5,008 nucleotides of DNA from contig USLX01000102.1 of assembly GCA_900555665.1 (NCBI GenBank), forward strand, positions 1 to 5,008. The letters run 5' to 3'. Within the stretch, counting starts at the first letter, position 1. Each line of letters begins with the position of its first letter. Shown piece after piece: positions 1-5,008 of the stretch. The notes beneath the pieces are model-generated. The model saw nothing but the letters and a program-made list of their open reading frames with translations. It was not told where the DNA came from and made no database searches. Source of the stretch: an uncultured Eubacteriales bacterium (lineage in GTDB: Bacteria > Bacillota > Clostridia > Oscillospirales > Oscillospiraceae). Position numbers and translations under genes: made by a program.

Positions 1-741
1 TTCTGCGGCGGCGACAGCCTCTCCATCGAGCTGAAAAAGAAGGTCGACGCCTTCCTGAAATCGCACAACGCCTCCGTCCAGATCCGCCAGGGCTACGGCC
101 TGACCGAGTGCGTCACAGCCAGCTGCCTGACCCCGAAGGACTATAACCGCGTCGGCTCCATCGGCGTCCCCTTCCCTGATACTTATTATAAAATTGTCAA
201 GCCCGGTACCACCGACGAGATCGACCCGAACATCGAGGGCGAAATCTGCATCTCCGGCCCGTCCGTCATGCTCCGCTATGTGGACAACCCCGAAGAGACT
301 GCCAATACCCTCCGCCGCCACGACGACGGCCGCGTCTGGCTCCATACCGGCGACCTCGGCAAGATGGACGAAGACGGCTTCGTCTACTTCTCGCAGCGCA
401 TCAAGCGCATGATCATCACCTCCGGCTACAATGTCTACCCCGGCCAGCTGGAAAACGTCATCGACGGCCATGAGAAGGTCCTCCTCTCCTGCGTCATCGG
501 CGTCAAGGACCCCTATAAGATCCAGAAGGTCAAGGCCTTCGTCGTCCTCCGCCCGGGCTACGAACCGTCCGACGAAGTCAAGCAGGAGATCCTGGAATAC
601 TGCCGTGGCCACATCGCAAAATACGCCATGCCGTACGACATCGAGTTCCGCGCCGAGCTGCCGAAAACGCTCGTCGGCAAGGTGGCCTACCGCGTCCTCG
701 AAGAGGAAGAGGCCGACCGCCAGGCCCACGAAACCAATTAA
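1..741 (+). CDS. Acyl-CoA synthetase (AMP-forming, ANL superfamily), C-terminal part; 5' end outside window
   Basis: The reading frame is open from base 1 to a TAA at 739-741, giving 246 visible residues, roughly the last half of a family normally about 500-550 residues long. Enzymes of this superfamily activate a carboxylic acid with ATP to an acyl-adenylate and transfer the acyl group to CoA in the cytosol. Visible motifs in order are: GYGLTE at residues 31-36 (A5); GEICISGPSVMLRY near 80-93 (A6); TGD at 116-118 (A7, whose Asp binds the ribose); QRIKRMIITSGYNVYP at 132-147 (A8 hinge); and PKTLVGKV at 221-228 (A10), with Lys227 as the expected adenylation lysine. All key C-terminal residues are present, so the visible part looks intact. 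The A8 hinge reads R-I-K-R where many relatives have R-x-K-D. The substrate cannot be told because most of the acyl pocket lies upstream of the window; a medium- or long-chain fatty acid or an aromatic acid is possible. Codons strongly favour C in third position. Confidence 0.93.
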   Translation, partial: FCGGDSLSIELKKKVDAFLKSHNASVQIRQGYGLTECVTASCLTPKDYNRVGSIGVPFPDTYYKIVKPGTTDEIDPNIEGEICISGPSVMLRYVDNPEETANTLRRHDDGRVWLHTGDLGKMDEDGFVYFSQRIKRMIITSGYNVYPGQLENVIDGHEKVLLSCVIGVKDPYKIQKVKAFVVLRPGYEPSDEVKQEILEYCRGHIAKYAMPYDIEFRAELPKTLVGKVAYRVLEEEEADRQAHETN

Positions 742-753
742 ACATTTCTAAAG

Positions 754-808
754 GCTCCCCTTGATTGCATCAAGGGGAGCTGTCTGCGCAAAGCGCAGAC
801 TGAGGGGA
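754..808. repeat. Double-hairpin palindromic intergenic element
   Basis: Two perfect hairpins lie back to back in the 112-nt gap. The first pairs 754-764 with 770-780 (11 bp, 5-nt loop 765-769). The second pairs 782-789 with 793-800 (8 bp, AAA loop). They are followed by TGAGGGGATT (801-810). The AGGGGA at 803-808 could also pair with TCCCCT at 756-761, an alternative fold that would exclude the first hairpin and enclose the second. The pattern CTCCCCTTG...CAAGGGGAGCTGTC...GACTGAGGGG is one I recall as a dispersed short repeat in Firmicutes gut genomes; this is memory, not a search. No T-run follows on the + strand, so it is not a classical terminator there, although it may attenuate read-through or stabilise mRNA ends. 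Confidence 0.72.
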
Positions 809-853
809 TTAAGGCCCTCGGTCTGCTGACACTCGCCATTTCAGGAGAACACT

Positions 854-1567
854 ATGCAAAAACAACGAATCTGGGAGCTGGACGCCCTCCGCGGCCTCTG
901 CATTCTCTGCGTCATCGCTGTCCATTTCCTCTTCGACCTGCAATTTTTCATCGGCCTGGACTTCACGCTCCCCGCGTGGTTCCAGTTTATCCAGCAATAC
1001 GGCGGCATCCTCTTCGTCGTCCTGTCCGGCTGCTGCGCCACGCTCGGCTCGCGCAGCTTCCGCCGCGGTCTGCTCGTCTTCGGCGCGGGCATGCTCATCT
1101 CGCTCGTCACCGCCGGGATGTATTGGCTCGGCCTGGCCGATCGCACGGTCATCGTCTGGTTCGGCGTGCTGCATCTGCTCGGCATCTGTATGATGCTCTA
1201 TCCTCTCTTCCGCAAGCTCCCCTCCGCCCCGCTCGCCGCGCTCGCCCTCTGCATCCTCCTCATCGGCTACGCCATCACGGGCCTGCGCGTCTCCGTGCCA
1301 TTCCTCTTCCCGTTCGGCCTGGTAACAGAGCATTTCTTCTCGTCGGACTATTTCCCGCTCTTCCCGCAGCTTGGCTGGTTTCTCCTCGGCGTCGTCCTCG
1401 GGCGCACCGTCTATGCCGAAAAACGCACGCTCCTGCCCGGAGGCGCACAGAATTTTTTCCTCCTCCGCTTCTTCTGCTGGTGCGGCCGGCAGTCCCTTTT
1501 CATCTACCTGCTCCACCAGCCCATCCTCTACGGCCTTCTCGAATTGATCGCCGCCCTGAGATCCTAA
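854..1567 (+). CDS. DUF1624 / HGSNAT-type multipass membrane acyltransferase-like protein
   Basis: A 237-residue, very hydrophobic protein. The ATG at 854 is preceded by AGGAGA at 843-848 with about 5 nt spacing, which supports this start. The N-terminus carries the family signature: W7-E-L-D10-A-L-R13-G, then a membrane segment with His24 and Asp28, as in the heparan-alpha-glucosaminide N-acetyltransferase catalytic domain family (DUF1624, PF07786). Further family-like features are FGVLHLLG (103-110, His107), the F-P-x-L-G-W-F-L-L-G-x-x-L-G stretch (170-183) and the C-terminal GRQSLFIYLLHQP (211-223, His221). About seven membrane segments are visible, for example near 11-30, 48-63, 72-90, 98-117, 126-143, 172-186 and 213-233. 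Family members are thought to move acyl groups across the membrane onto sugars or envelope polymers, but bacterial substrates are mostly unknown. It follows the acyl-CoA synthetase on the same strand; no promoter is evident between them, and a terminator ends it. The family call is good; the reaction is inferred. Confidence 0.85.
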   Translation: MQKQRIWELDALRGLCILCVIAVHFLFDLQFFIGLDFTLPAWFQFIQQYGGILFVVLSGCCATLGSRSFRRGLLVFGAGMLISLVTAGMYWLGLADRTVIVWFGVLHLLGICMMLYPLFRKLPSAPLAALALCILLIGYAITGLRVSVPFLFPFGLVTEHFFSSDYFPLFPQLGWFLLGVVLGRTVYAEKRTLLPGGAQNFFLLRFFCWCGRQSLFIYLLHQPILYGLLELIAALRS

Positions 1568-1596
1568 CGCCGGTCCGCCGAAACACAGACTTTTTC

Positions 1597-1632
1597 AAAA
1601 AACAGGATGGAAATTCTTCCACCCTGTTTTTT
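1597..1632. terminator. Bidirectional Rho-independent terminator between convergent genes
   Basis: A long stem pairs 1597-1606 (AAAAAACAGG) with 1623-1632 (CCTGTTTTTT) and 1608-1612 (TGGAA) with 1617-1621 (TTCCA). There is one A/C mismatch (1607/1622) and a 4-nt loop (1613-1616). The right arm ends in six T on the + strand, and the left arm gives six T on the - strand, so it can stop transcripts from both sides. It lies 29 nt after the stop of the DUF1624 gene and 22 nt past the stop of the minus-strand membrane protein gene, exactly where a shared terminator is expected. Confidence 0.9.
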
Positions 1633-1654
1633 CGTTAGGATACATCTGCCCCGG

Positions 1655-2548
1655 TCATTCCATTTCCAGCAGGGACAGCAGACTCTGCAAATCTTCCGCA
1701 CAGAGCGCCGCGCTCAAACCGCCGACGCTCAGGATCTGCCCCGTTTGGGAGTTCATATGGTACGGGCGTCCTTCCGCAAAGAACACAAGGTCACAGAAAA
1801 AGCTCGCGTTTTCGTCCCTGTATTCCTGCGATTGCAGGATCCGCGCAGCAACAGCCGAGGCAGCTTCGTCCAGTACGACGGTTTGAACGACCTCCTGGCC
1901 ATCCGAAGTCATTTCCCCGAGATACTCCACGGAAACCGTGCCGCTCACCCAGTTTGCCGGATTTACGCTGTGTTCCGTGAGCCAGTCTGAGAGCAGAATC
2001 CTGATCTGCGGGATGCTGTCATACAGGGCCTCGTATTCCCCTGCGATCCGGGGATCACTGGAATCATACTGCACATCGGAGGCCAGGACCAGGCGATAGG
2101 TATCCCTGTCCCCTGCGGCAATTGTGTATCCCGGCTGCGCATAGGAAAAATCCATTGGGTACTGTCCGTCCACACGCTCGACCCAAAAGAGCGCTCCCGC
2201 ATGATCCGTACCGTCCTCACGGGCCGCAAGGCTGTAGACGCAGATGTCTCCGCCCGCCAAACGGTCACAGCCATATTTCCCCGCCCATTCGTCCGGCAGG
2301 ATCAGCGAAATGCCAAACGCCCCGATCTCAAGGATCTCCTGCTTTTTTTCAAGATAGATCTCCTTTGAAAACGCCAGTGCGCCGATGCAGAAACTGCAGA
2401 TCATCAGCGCTGCGACGGCGGCGGCCGCCGCAAACTGGTGAAGTCTCCTTTTCCGGCGCGCCTGTCTGTGATCTGTCATCTGTGCCACCTGCTGAACGAG
2501 GCGGTCGTCCACGTTTCCGATCCTGTCTGAAAGCTGCCTTTCGTTCAT
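1655..2548 (-). CDS. Single-pass membrane protein, probable anti-sigma factor/sensor for the ECF sigma
   Basis: A 297-residue protein. The ATG at 2548 overlaps the sigma stop codon by 4 nt (ATGA), with GAGGG about 9 nt upstream inside the sigma gene, so translation is probably coupled. Residues 1-37 are charged and would be cytoplasmic; the I-G-N-V-D-D-R-L-V motif at 10-18 resembles the N-terminus of Clostridia anti-sigma proteins encoded after ECF sigma genes. Residues 38-60 form one membrane helix after an R-R-K-R-R cluster (31-35). Residues 61-297 would lie outside. Within them, about 76-182 (LPDEW at 84-88, W122, SDVQYD at 157-162) looks like a domain I recall in Clostridia surface and anti-sigma proteins, without a known ligand. 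A second segment, about 205-297, is followed by the stop. Four outer cysteines (94, 103, 252, 283) could form disulfides. No zinc-binding HxxxCxxC motif is present, so it is not a ZAS-type anti-sigma. The role is inferred from architecture and gene order. Confidence 0.75.
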   Translation of the reverse strand: MNERQLSDRIGNVDDRLVQQVAQMTDHRQARRKRRLHQFAAAAAVAALMICSFCIGALAFSKEIYLEKKQEILEIGAFGISLILPDEWAGKYGCDRLAGGDICVYSLAAREDGTDHAGALFWVERVDGQYPMDFSYAQPGYTIAAGDRDTYRLVLASDVQYDSSDPRIAGEYEALYDSIPQIRILLSDWLTEHSVNPANWVSGTVSVEYLGEMTSDGQEVVQTVVLDEAASAVAARILQSQEYRDENASFFCDLVFFAEGRPYHMNSQTGQILSVGGLSAALCAEDLQSLLSLLEME

Positions 2549-3102
2549 AGTGAAACGCCCTCGCTTTCCAAATACTTTCTGAGTTTTTGCCGGGTGCGGA
2601 ACAGCATGGACTTGATCTTGCCCTGACTGTGGCCTGTGTATTTGCTGATCGCATCGATGGAATCAAAATACCAGTACCGCCGCAGAAAGACCGTTCTCGT
2701 CTCCTCCCTCTGCTGCCACAGAAACGCATCGATCAGCTGCTCAATGCGCCGCTCCTCCACTTTGTTCTCAACAGACGTCCTGCCGGAAACGCACTCACGA
2801 AGCTCTTCGAAGGAACGGATCGCCTGTGGATTCCGCTTTGCCGCAGAACGGTATTCATATCTCTTCAGCGCCAGATTGCGCGTGATCCTGCCGGCAAAAG
2901 ATGCAAACGGAGATGGTCTTGCATCGGGGATTGCATTCCACAGGCCGAGGTAGGTATCGTTGACACACTCTTCGCTGTCCTCCTGATCTGAGAGGATATT
3001 GTCAGCGATCCGAAAAAACAGTCTGCCGTATTTTGAAGCGGTCTCCGCAATGGCGTCCTCGCTTCGCTCCCAGTATAACCCTATGATTTTTTCGTCTTCC
3101 AT
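2545..3102 (-). CDS. ECF-type RNA polymerase sigma-70 family factor
   Basis: A 185-residue protein starting at the ATG at 3102, with a perfect AGGAGG (3114-3109) 6 nt upstream. Region sigma2 spans about 11-90, with D-S-E-E-C-V-N-D-T-Y-L-G-L-W-N (42-56), the conserved 2.2 surface that binds the RNA polymerase beta-prime clamp, and the basic helix around 72-90 (R-I-T-R-N-L-A, then K-R-Y) corresponding to region 2.4, which reads the -10. After a linker, sigma4 spans about 117-178; the helix-turn-helix is I-D-A-I-S-K-Y-T-G-H-S-Q-G-K-I-K-S-M-L (149-167), followed by the basic R-T-R-Q-K-L-R-K-Y-L end. There is no sigma1 or sigma3, as usual for ECF factors. Such factors direct polymerase to a small regulon and are held inactive by a co-encoded membrane anti-sigma, here the overlapping downstream gene. 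A candidate self-recognised promoter lies upstream at 3178-3154. Length and motifs are normal, and no truncation is seen. Confidence 0.94.
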   Translation of the reverse strand: MEDEKIIGLYWERSEDAIAETASKYGRLFFRIADNILSDQEDSEECVNDTYLGLWNAIPDARPSPFASFAGRITRNLALKRYEYRSAAKRNPQAIRSFEELRECVSGRTSVENKVEERRIEQLIDAFLWQQREETRTVFLRRYWYFDSIDAISKYTGHSQGKIKSMLFRTRQKLRKYLESEGVSL

Positions 3103-3153
3103 CGGCTTCCTCCTTTGCGGTATCGCGGTCTGAACACGCGCTCACTCTATCCC

Positions 3154-3178
3154 TACGGTTTTCTCTGCGGTGGTTGCA
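3154..3178 (-). promoter_or_regulatory. Candidate ECF-type promoter for the sigma operon
   Basis: On the minus strand, TGCAAC (3178-3173) is followed after 15 nt by CGTA (3157-3154). This resembles the AAC ... CGT pattern of ECF promoters (the Bacillus SigW type is TGAAAC, about 16 nt, CGTA, from general knowledge). It would start RNA around 3147, leaving a leader of about 45 nt before the sigma ATG at 3102. No convincing housekeeping TTGACA/TATAAT pair was seen in the gap. One mismatch and the short spacer keep this tentative. Confidence 0.35.
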
Positions 3179-3190
3179 GTTCCGGACCAG

Positions 3191-3219
3191 AAAAATTCCT
3201 GTGCCGCGCAAGGCACCGG
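3191..3219 (-). terminator. Possible Rho-independent terminator of the DUF1538/PII-like operon
   Basis: Read on the minus strand, GGTGCC...GGCACAGG folds as a 5-bp stem (3216-3212 with 3205-3201, loop 3211-3206), extended by two G-C pairs (3219-3218 with 3199-3198) across a mismatch. It is followed by AATTTTT, with five T at 3195-3191. The short stem makes it moderate at best. It lies downstream of the stronger hairpin at 3277-3230 and just before the candidate sigma promoter, a fitting place to separate the two operons. Confidence 0.4.
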
Positions 3220-3229
3220 CATGCGCAAA

Positions 3230-3277
3230 TGTGTGCAGGGGGCGGCGTGGCCGAAGTCACGTCGCCCCCTGTACGCA
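3230..3277. repeat. Long GC-rich hairpin downstream of the PII-like gene
   Basis: Positions 3230-3249 pair with 3258-3277 over 20 bp, three of them G-T wobbles when read on the + strand (at 3232, 3235 and 3245); the loop is 3250-3257. The core CAGGGGGCGGCGTG/CACGTCGCCCCCTG is 14 bp long. On the minus strand it lies 53 nt past the stop of the PII-like gene and is followed by only a weak ATTTG, so it is a poor intrinsic terminator on its own. It could act with the 3191-3219 hairpin, protect the 3' end of the mRNA, or be one copy of a dispersed palindromic repeat. Copy number cannot be judged here. Confidence 0.65.
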
Positions 3278-3329
3278 GAGTCTCTGATTCTGTTTTACGG
3301 CTGTGCGCGATCTCCGGCTGCCAGCCTTC

Positions 3330-3998
3330 TTACTCCGCCTCCCGCTCGCGCAGTCCCGCAACCGCCGAGATCGGCAGCGAAAAGCAAATTGCCCCCGCCT
3401 TGGTCCCCGGCCCGGCCTGCTCCTGAATCGCACGCATGATCCCGGCCTTCTGGTCGGCATAGGCCACAATGTAGACCACATCCTTTTCGTCGGCCAAACT
3501 CACGCCAAAAAAGCTCTCGCTGCGCGCCTTCCCGGTTCCCTTCGCGTGGAGCACCGTGCCGCCGCCCGCTCCGGCCGACCGCGCCGCCTCCATCACAAAG
3601 TCCGAATAGCCTTCATTCAAAATCACCACGATCAGCTCGTGCGCAAATTCCATGCTCGGTTTTCCTCCCATCTCCCGGTTGTCTGTCAGATAGGCCAGCG
3701 TCCGCGCCCCGGCCACGCTCTTGAGCGGTACCGCCAGCATCACGCCGTGGCCCGGAATGTCGATCTGCATCCGCCGCTTCGCGTTTTTGAAGATCTGCTT
3801 CTGCATCTCCCCGTCGGCCACGGCGCTGACGATCGCCTTCGGCGTCGCATCCAGCCCGTAAATCGACAGTGCCTCGCGCGGGGCCGTGCCCCGGCCGAGC
3901 TTCGTCAGCGTCAGATGCAGCCCCGCCGCCTGATAGAGCTCCGCCATCTCGCCCGCGCGGTCGCGGTCGGTGACCGCAATGATATAGTAAAGCTCCAT
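3330..3998 (-). CDS. Tandem PII-like (GlnB-type fold) regulatory protein
   Basis: A 222-residue soluble protein made of two PII-like halves. Half 1 covers about 3-97 and half 2 about 119-215. They match in order: a beta-strand start (YIIAV at 5-9; ELIVVIL at 121-127), a G-x-G/T turn (LGRGTA at 34-39; KGTGKA at 153-158), an (S-I-Y-G / S-F-F-G) element followed by a strand (45-60; 162-180), and a closing P-G-x-x-(x)-G strand ending in P-(L/I)-x-x-V-A-G (82-97; 197-215). That order is the beta-alpha-beta pattern of PII proteins. Canonical PII proteins are about 112 residues, bind ATP/ADP/2-oxoglutarate and control transporters and nitrogen enzymes; ligands here are unknown, and the long uridylylated T-loop tyrosine motif is not recognisable. 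The start is set at the ATG at 3998 (GGGAGG 7 nt upstream) rather than the TTG at 4013. It overlaps the DUF1538 stop by one base (TGATG), which implies coupled translation and a regulator-transporter pair. Confidence 0.78.
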   Translation of the reverse strand: MELYYIIAVTDRDRAGEMAELYQAAGLHLTLTKLGRGTAPREALSIYGLDATPKAIVSAVADGEMQKQIFKNAKRRMQIDIPGHGVMLAVPLKSVAGARTLAYLTDNREMGGKPSMEFAHELIVVILNEGYSDFVMEAARSAGAGGGTVLHAKGTGKARSESFFGVSLADEKDVVYIVAYADQKAGIMRAIQEQAGPGTKAGAICFSLPISAVAGLREREAE

Positions 3999-5008
3999 CA
4001 GCAAGCCTCCCAAAGTTCAATGATCTCGCCCTCGGCATAGGGCAGCGCCGTGCGTCCCTCCGCGCCGCGCTTCGACTTGAGCACATAAATTCCGCCCATC
4101 GCCTGCACCGTAATGAGCGGCATCATCGCAACCAGCGCAACCAGTCCAAACGCATCCGTTGTCACATTGCCGCCGAGCGCGCGGCTTGCGCCCATCGCAA
4201 ACGGCAGCATAAACGTCGCCGTCAACGGCCCGGAGGCCACACCGCCGGAGTCGAACGCAATCGCCGTAAACGTCCGCGGCACCACAAACATCATCGCCAG
4301 TGCCACAGCATAGCCCGGCACCAGGAACCACAAAATCGAAATCCCCGTCAGCACGCGCACCATGGCAAGGCCGTTCGCCGCCGCCACCGCAATGGACAGG
4401 CTCAGTCCCATCGCCTTTGCCGAGATCGCGCCCGCGCTCAGCTCCTCGACCTGTTGATTGAGGATGTGCACCGCCGGCTCCGCGTCGATGATAAACCAGC
4501 CCATCGCCATCGCCAGCGGAATCAGCAGCCAGCGCAGCCATCCCGCGCCCATCGCCTCGCCGAGCACCGCGCCCAGCGGCGAAAACCCGGCATTCACGCC
4601 CGTCAAAAACAGCACCAGTCCCACATAGGTATAGCCAATGCCAATCAGGATCTTCAGCAGCGGCCACTTGTGCAGCCGCAGCGAGCAGGCCTGGAAAATC
4701 AGGAAAAATACCGCAATCGGCGCCAGCGCCACCGCAACCTCGAGCAGCATGTGCGGAATAGCCGCCAGATAGCTCCGCCCGAGCGAAACCGTATCCTCCG
4801 CCGCGCTCTGCGCCGTCTCCGCCGCCGCGCCGGAAGACGCGGGGAAAATCAGGCTCAGGATCATCACCGCCAAAATCGGCCCGATCGAGCACAGCGCCAC
4901 CAAACCGAAGCTGTCCGCCTTCGCGTTTTCGTCGCTGCGGATCGACGCCACGCCGACGCCGAGCGCCATAATAAACGGCACCGTCATCGGCCCGGTCGTC
5001 ACGCCGCC
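3998..5008 (-). CDS. DUF1538 family integral membrane transporter, C-terminal part; 5' end outside window
   Basis: The frame is open from the window edge at 5008 to the TGA at 4000-3998, giving 336 visible residues. The GTG at 5002 is not the true start: the two codons before it encode Gly-Gly of the family motif GGVTTGP, so the gene continues beyond the window. Two DUF1538 (PF07556) modules are seen: the end of the first (GGVTTGPMTVPF at 1-12, D-S-F-G-L-V-A-L-C at 32-40) and a full second one (about 84-310), with D-A-E-P-A-V-H-I-L (175-183), D-S-G-G-V-A-S-G-P (253-261) and T-D-A-F-G-L-V-A-L (284-292). Many hydrophobic segments alternate with short loops, so it is a polytopic membrane protein. 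DUF1538 proteins from Halomonas have been described, as I recall, as a Na+/H+ antiporter (UmpAB). Transport of monovalent cations is therefore possible but not proven here. It is the upstream partner of the PII-like gene. Confidence 0.88.
   Translation of the reverse strand, partial: GGVTTGPMTVPFIMALGVGVASIRSDENAKADSFGLVALCSIGPILAVMILSLIFPASSGAAAETAQSAAEDTVSLGRSYLAAIPHMLLEVAVALAPIAVFFLIFQACSLRLHKWPLLKILIGIGYTYVGLVLFLTGVNAGFSPLGAVLGEAMGAGWLRWLLIPLAMAMGWFIIDAEPAVHILNQQVEELSAGAISAKAMGLSLSIAVAAANGLAMVRVLTGISILWFLVPGYAVALAMMFVVPRTFTAIAFDSGGVASGPLTATFMLPFAMGASRALGGNVTTDAFGLVALVAMMPLITVQAMGGIYVLKSKRGAEGRTALPYAEGEIIELWEAC
4006..4011 (-). promoter_or_regulatory. Ribosome binding site that decides the PII-like start
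   Basis: GGGAGG on the minus strand (4011-4006) lies 7 nt before the ATG at 3998 and inside the last codons of the DUF1538 gene. The possible TTG start at 4013 would place this site within the coding sequence, so the ATG is preferred. Confidence 0.8.

Noticed and set aside
754..800. CRISPR repeat or intrinsic terminator
   Set aside because: There are no spaced direct repeats and no T-run after either hairpin on the + strand.
809..1516. A 235-codon open frame antisense to the DUF1624 gene
   Set aside because: Its product is a low-complexity Glu/Ala/Asp-rich string typical of the complement of a hydrophobic, GC-rich gene, while the + strand frame has an RBS and clear family motifs.
2365..2440. 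Lipoprotein signal in the membrane protein (C51 or C54 in the hydrophobic segment)
   Set aside because: The preceding residues do not form a lipobox and the helix follows 37 cytoplasmic residues, which fits a membrane anchor better.
3999..4013. TTG at 4013 as the start of the PII-like gene
   Set aside because: It would put the GGGAGG ribosome binding site inside the coding sequence; the ATG at 3998 has ideal spacing to it.
3303..4040. A 245-codon + strand frame over the PII-like gene
   Set aside because: It is Arg/His/Leu-rich without domain pattern, and lies antisense to a gene with a good RBS and coupled start.
4017..4892. A 291-codon minus-strand frame inside the DUF1538 gene
   Set aside because: It is Gly/Ala/Asp/Cys-rich noise from the +1 frame of GC-rich DNA; the DUF1538 frame carries the recognisable membrane motifs.
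4999..5002. GTG at 5002 as the start of the DUF1538 gene
   Set aside because: It falls inside the conserved GGVTTGP motif and the frame stays open to the window edge, so the true start lies outside.

Overview
The window looks like chromosomal DNA from a GC-rich, low-temperature-unspecific Clostridia bacterium, most likely of the Oscillospiraceae/Ruminococcaceae type found in the gut. This rests on four things: strong C/G preference at third codon positions, AGGAGG-type ribosome binding sites, a Clostridia-style ECF sigma/anti-sigma pair, and a short double-hairpin intergenic repeat that I recall from such genomes. The genus cannot be fixed from the sequence alone.

Layout. Positions 1-741 (+) hold the C-terminal half of an acyl-CoA synthetase of the AMP-forming (ANL) superfamily. 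A 112-nt gap with a two-hairpin palindromic element follows. Positions 854-1567 (+) encode a small polytopic membrane protein of the DUF1624/HGSNAT-type acyltransferase family. A strong bidirectional terminator (1597-1632) separates it from the convergent minus-strand genes. On the minus strand, an ECF sigma factor (3102 to 2545) overlaps by 4 nt the gene for a single-pass membrane protein (2548 to 1655), which is probably its anti-sigma factor and sensor. Further upstream on the same strand, a DUF1538 membrane transporter, cut by the window edge (5008 to 3998), overlaps by 1 nt a gene for a tandem PII-like protein (3998 to 3330). The 227-nt gap between the two minus-strand operons (3103-3329) holds two hairpins that could end the transporter operon, and a possible ECF-type promoter for the sigma gene.

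How the genes work together. The DUF1538/PII-like pair is translationally coupled and probably forms a transporter with its own cytosolic regulator. The sigma/membrane-protein pair has the architecture of an envelope-responsive transcription switch. The acyl-CoA synthetase and the acyltransferase-like protein could lie in one transcript, since no promoter is evident between them, but a functional link is not shown. The least described item is the DUF1538 plus tandem-PII module. I saw no CRISPR array, tRNA, rRNA, insertion sequence or phage gene.
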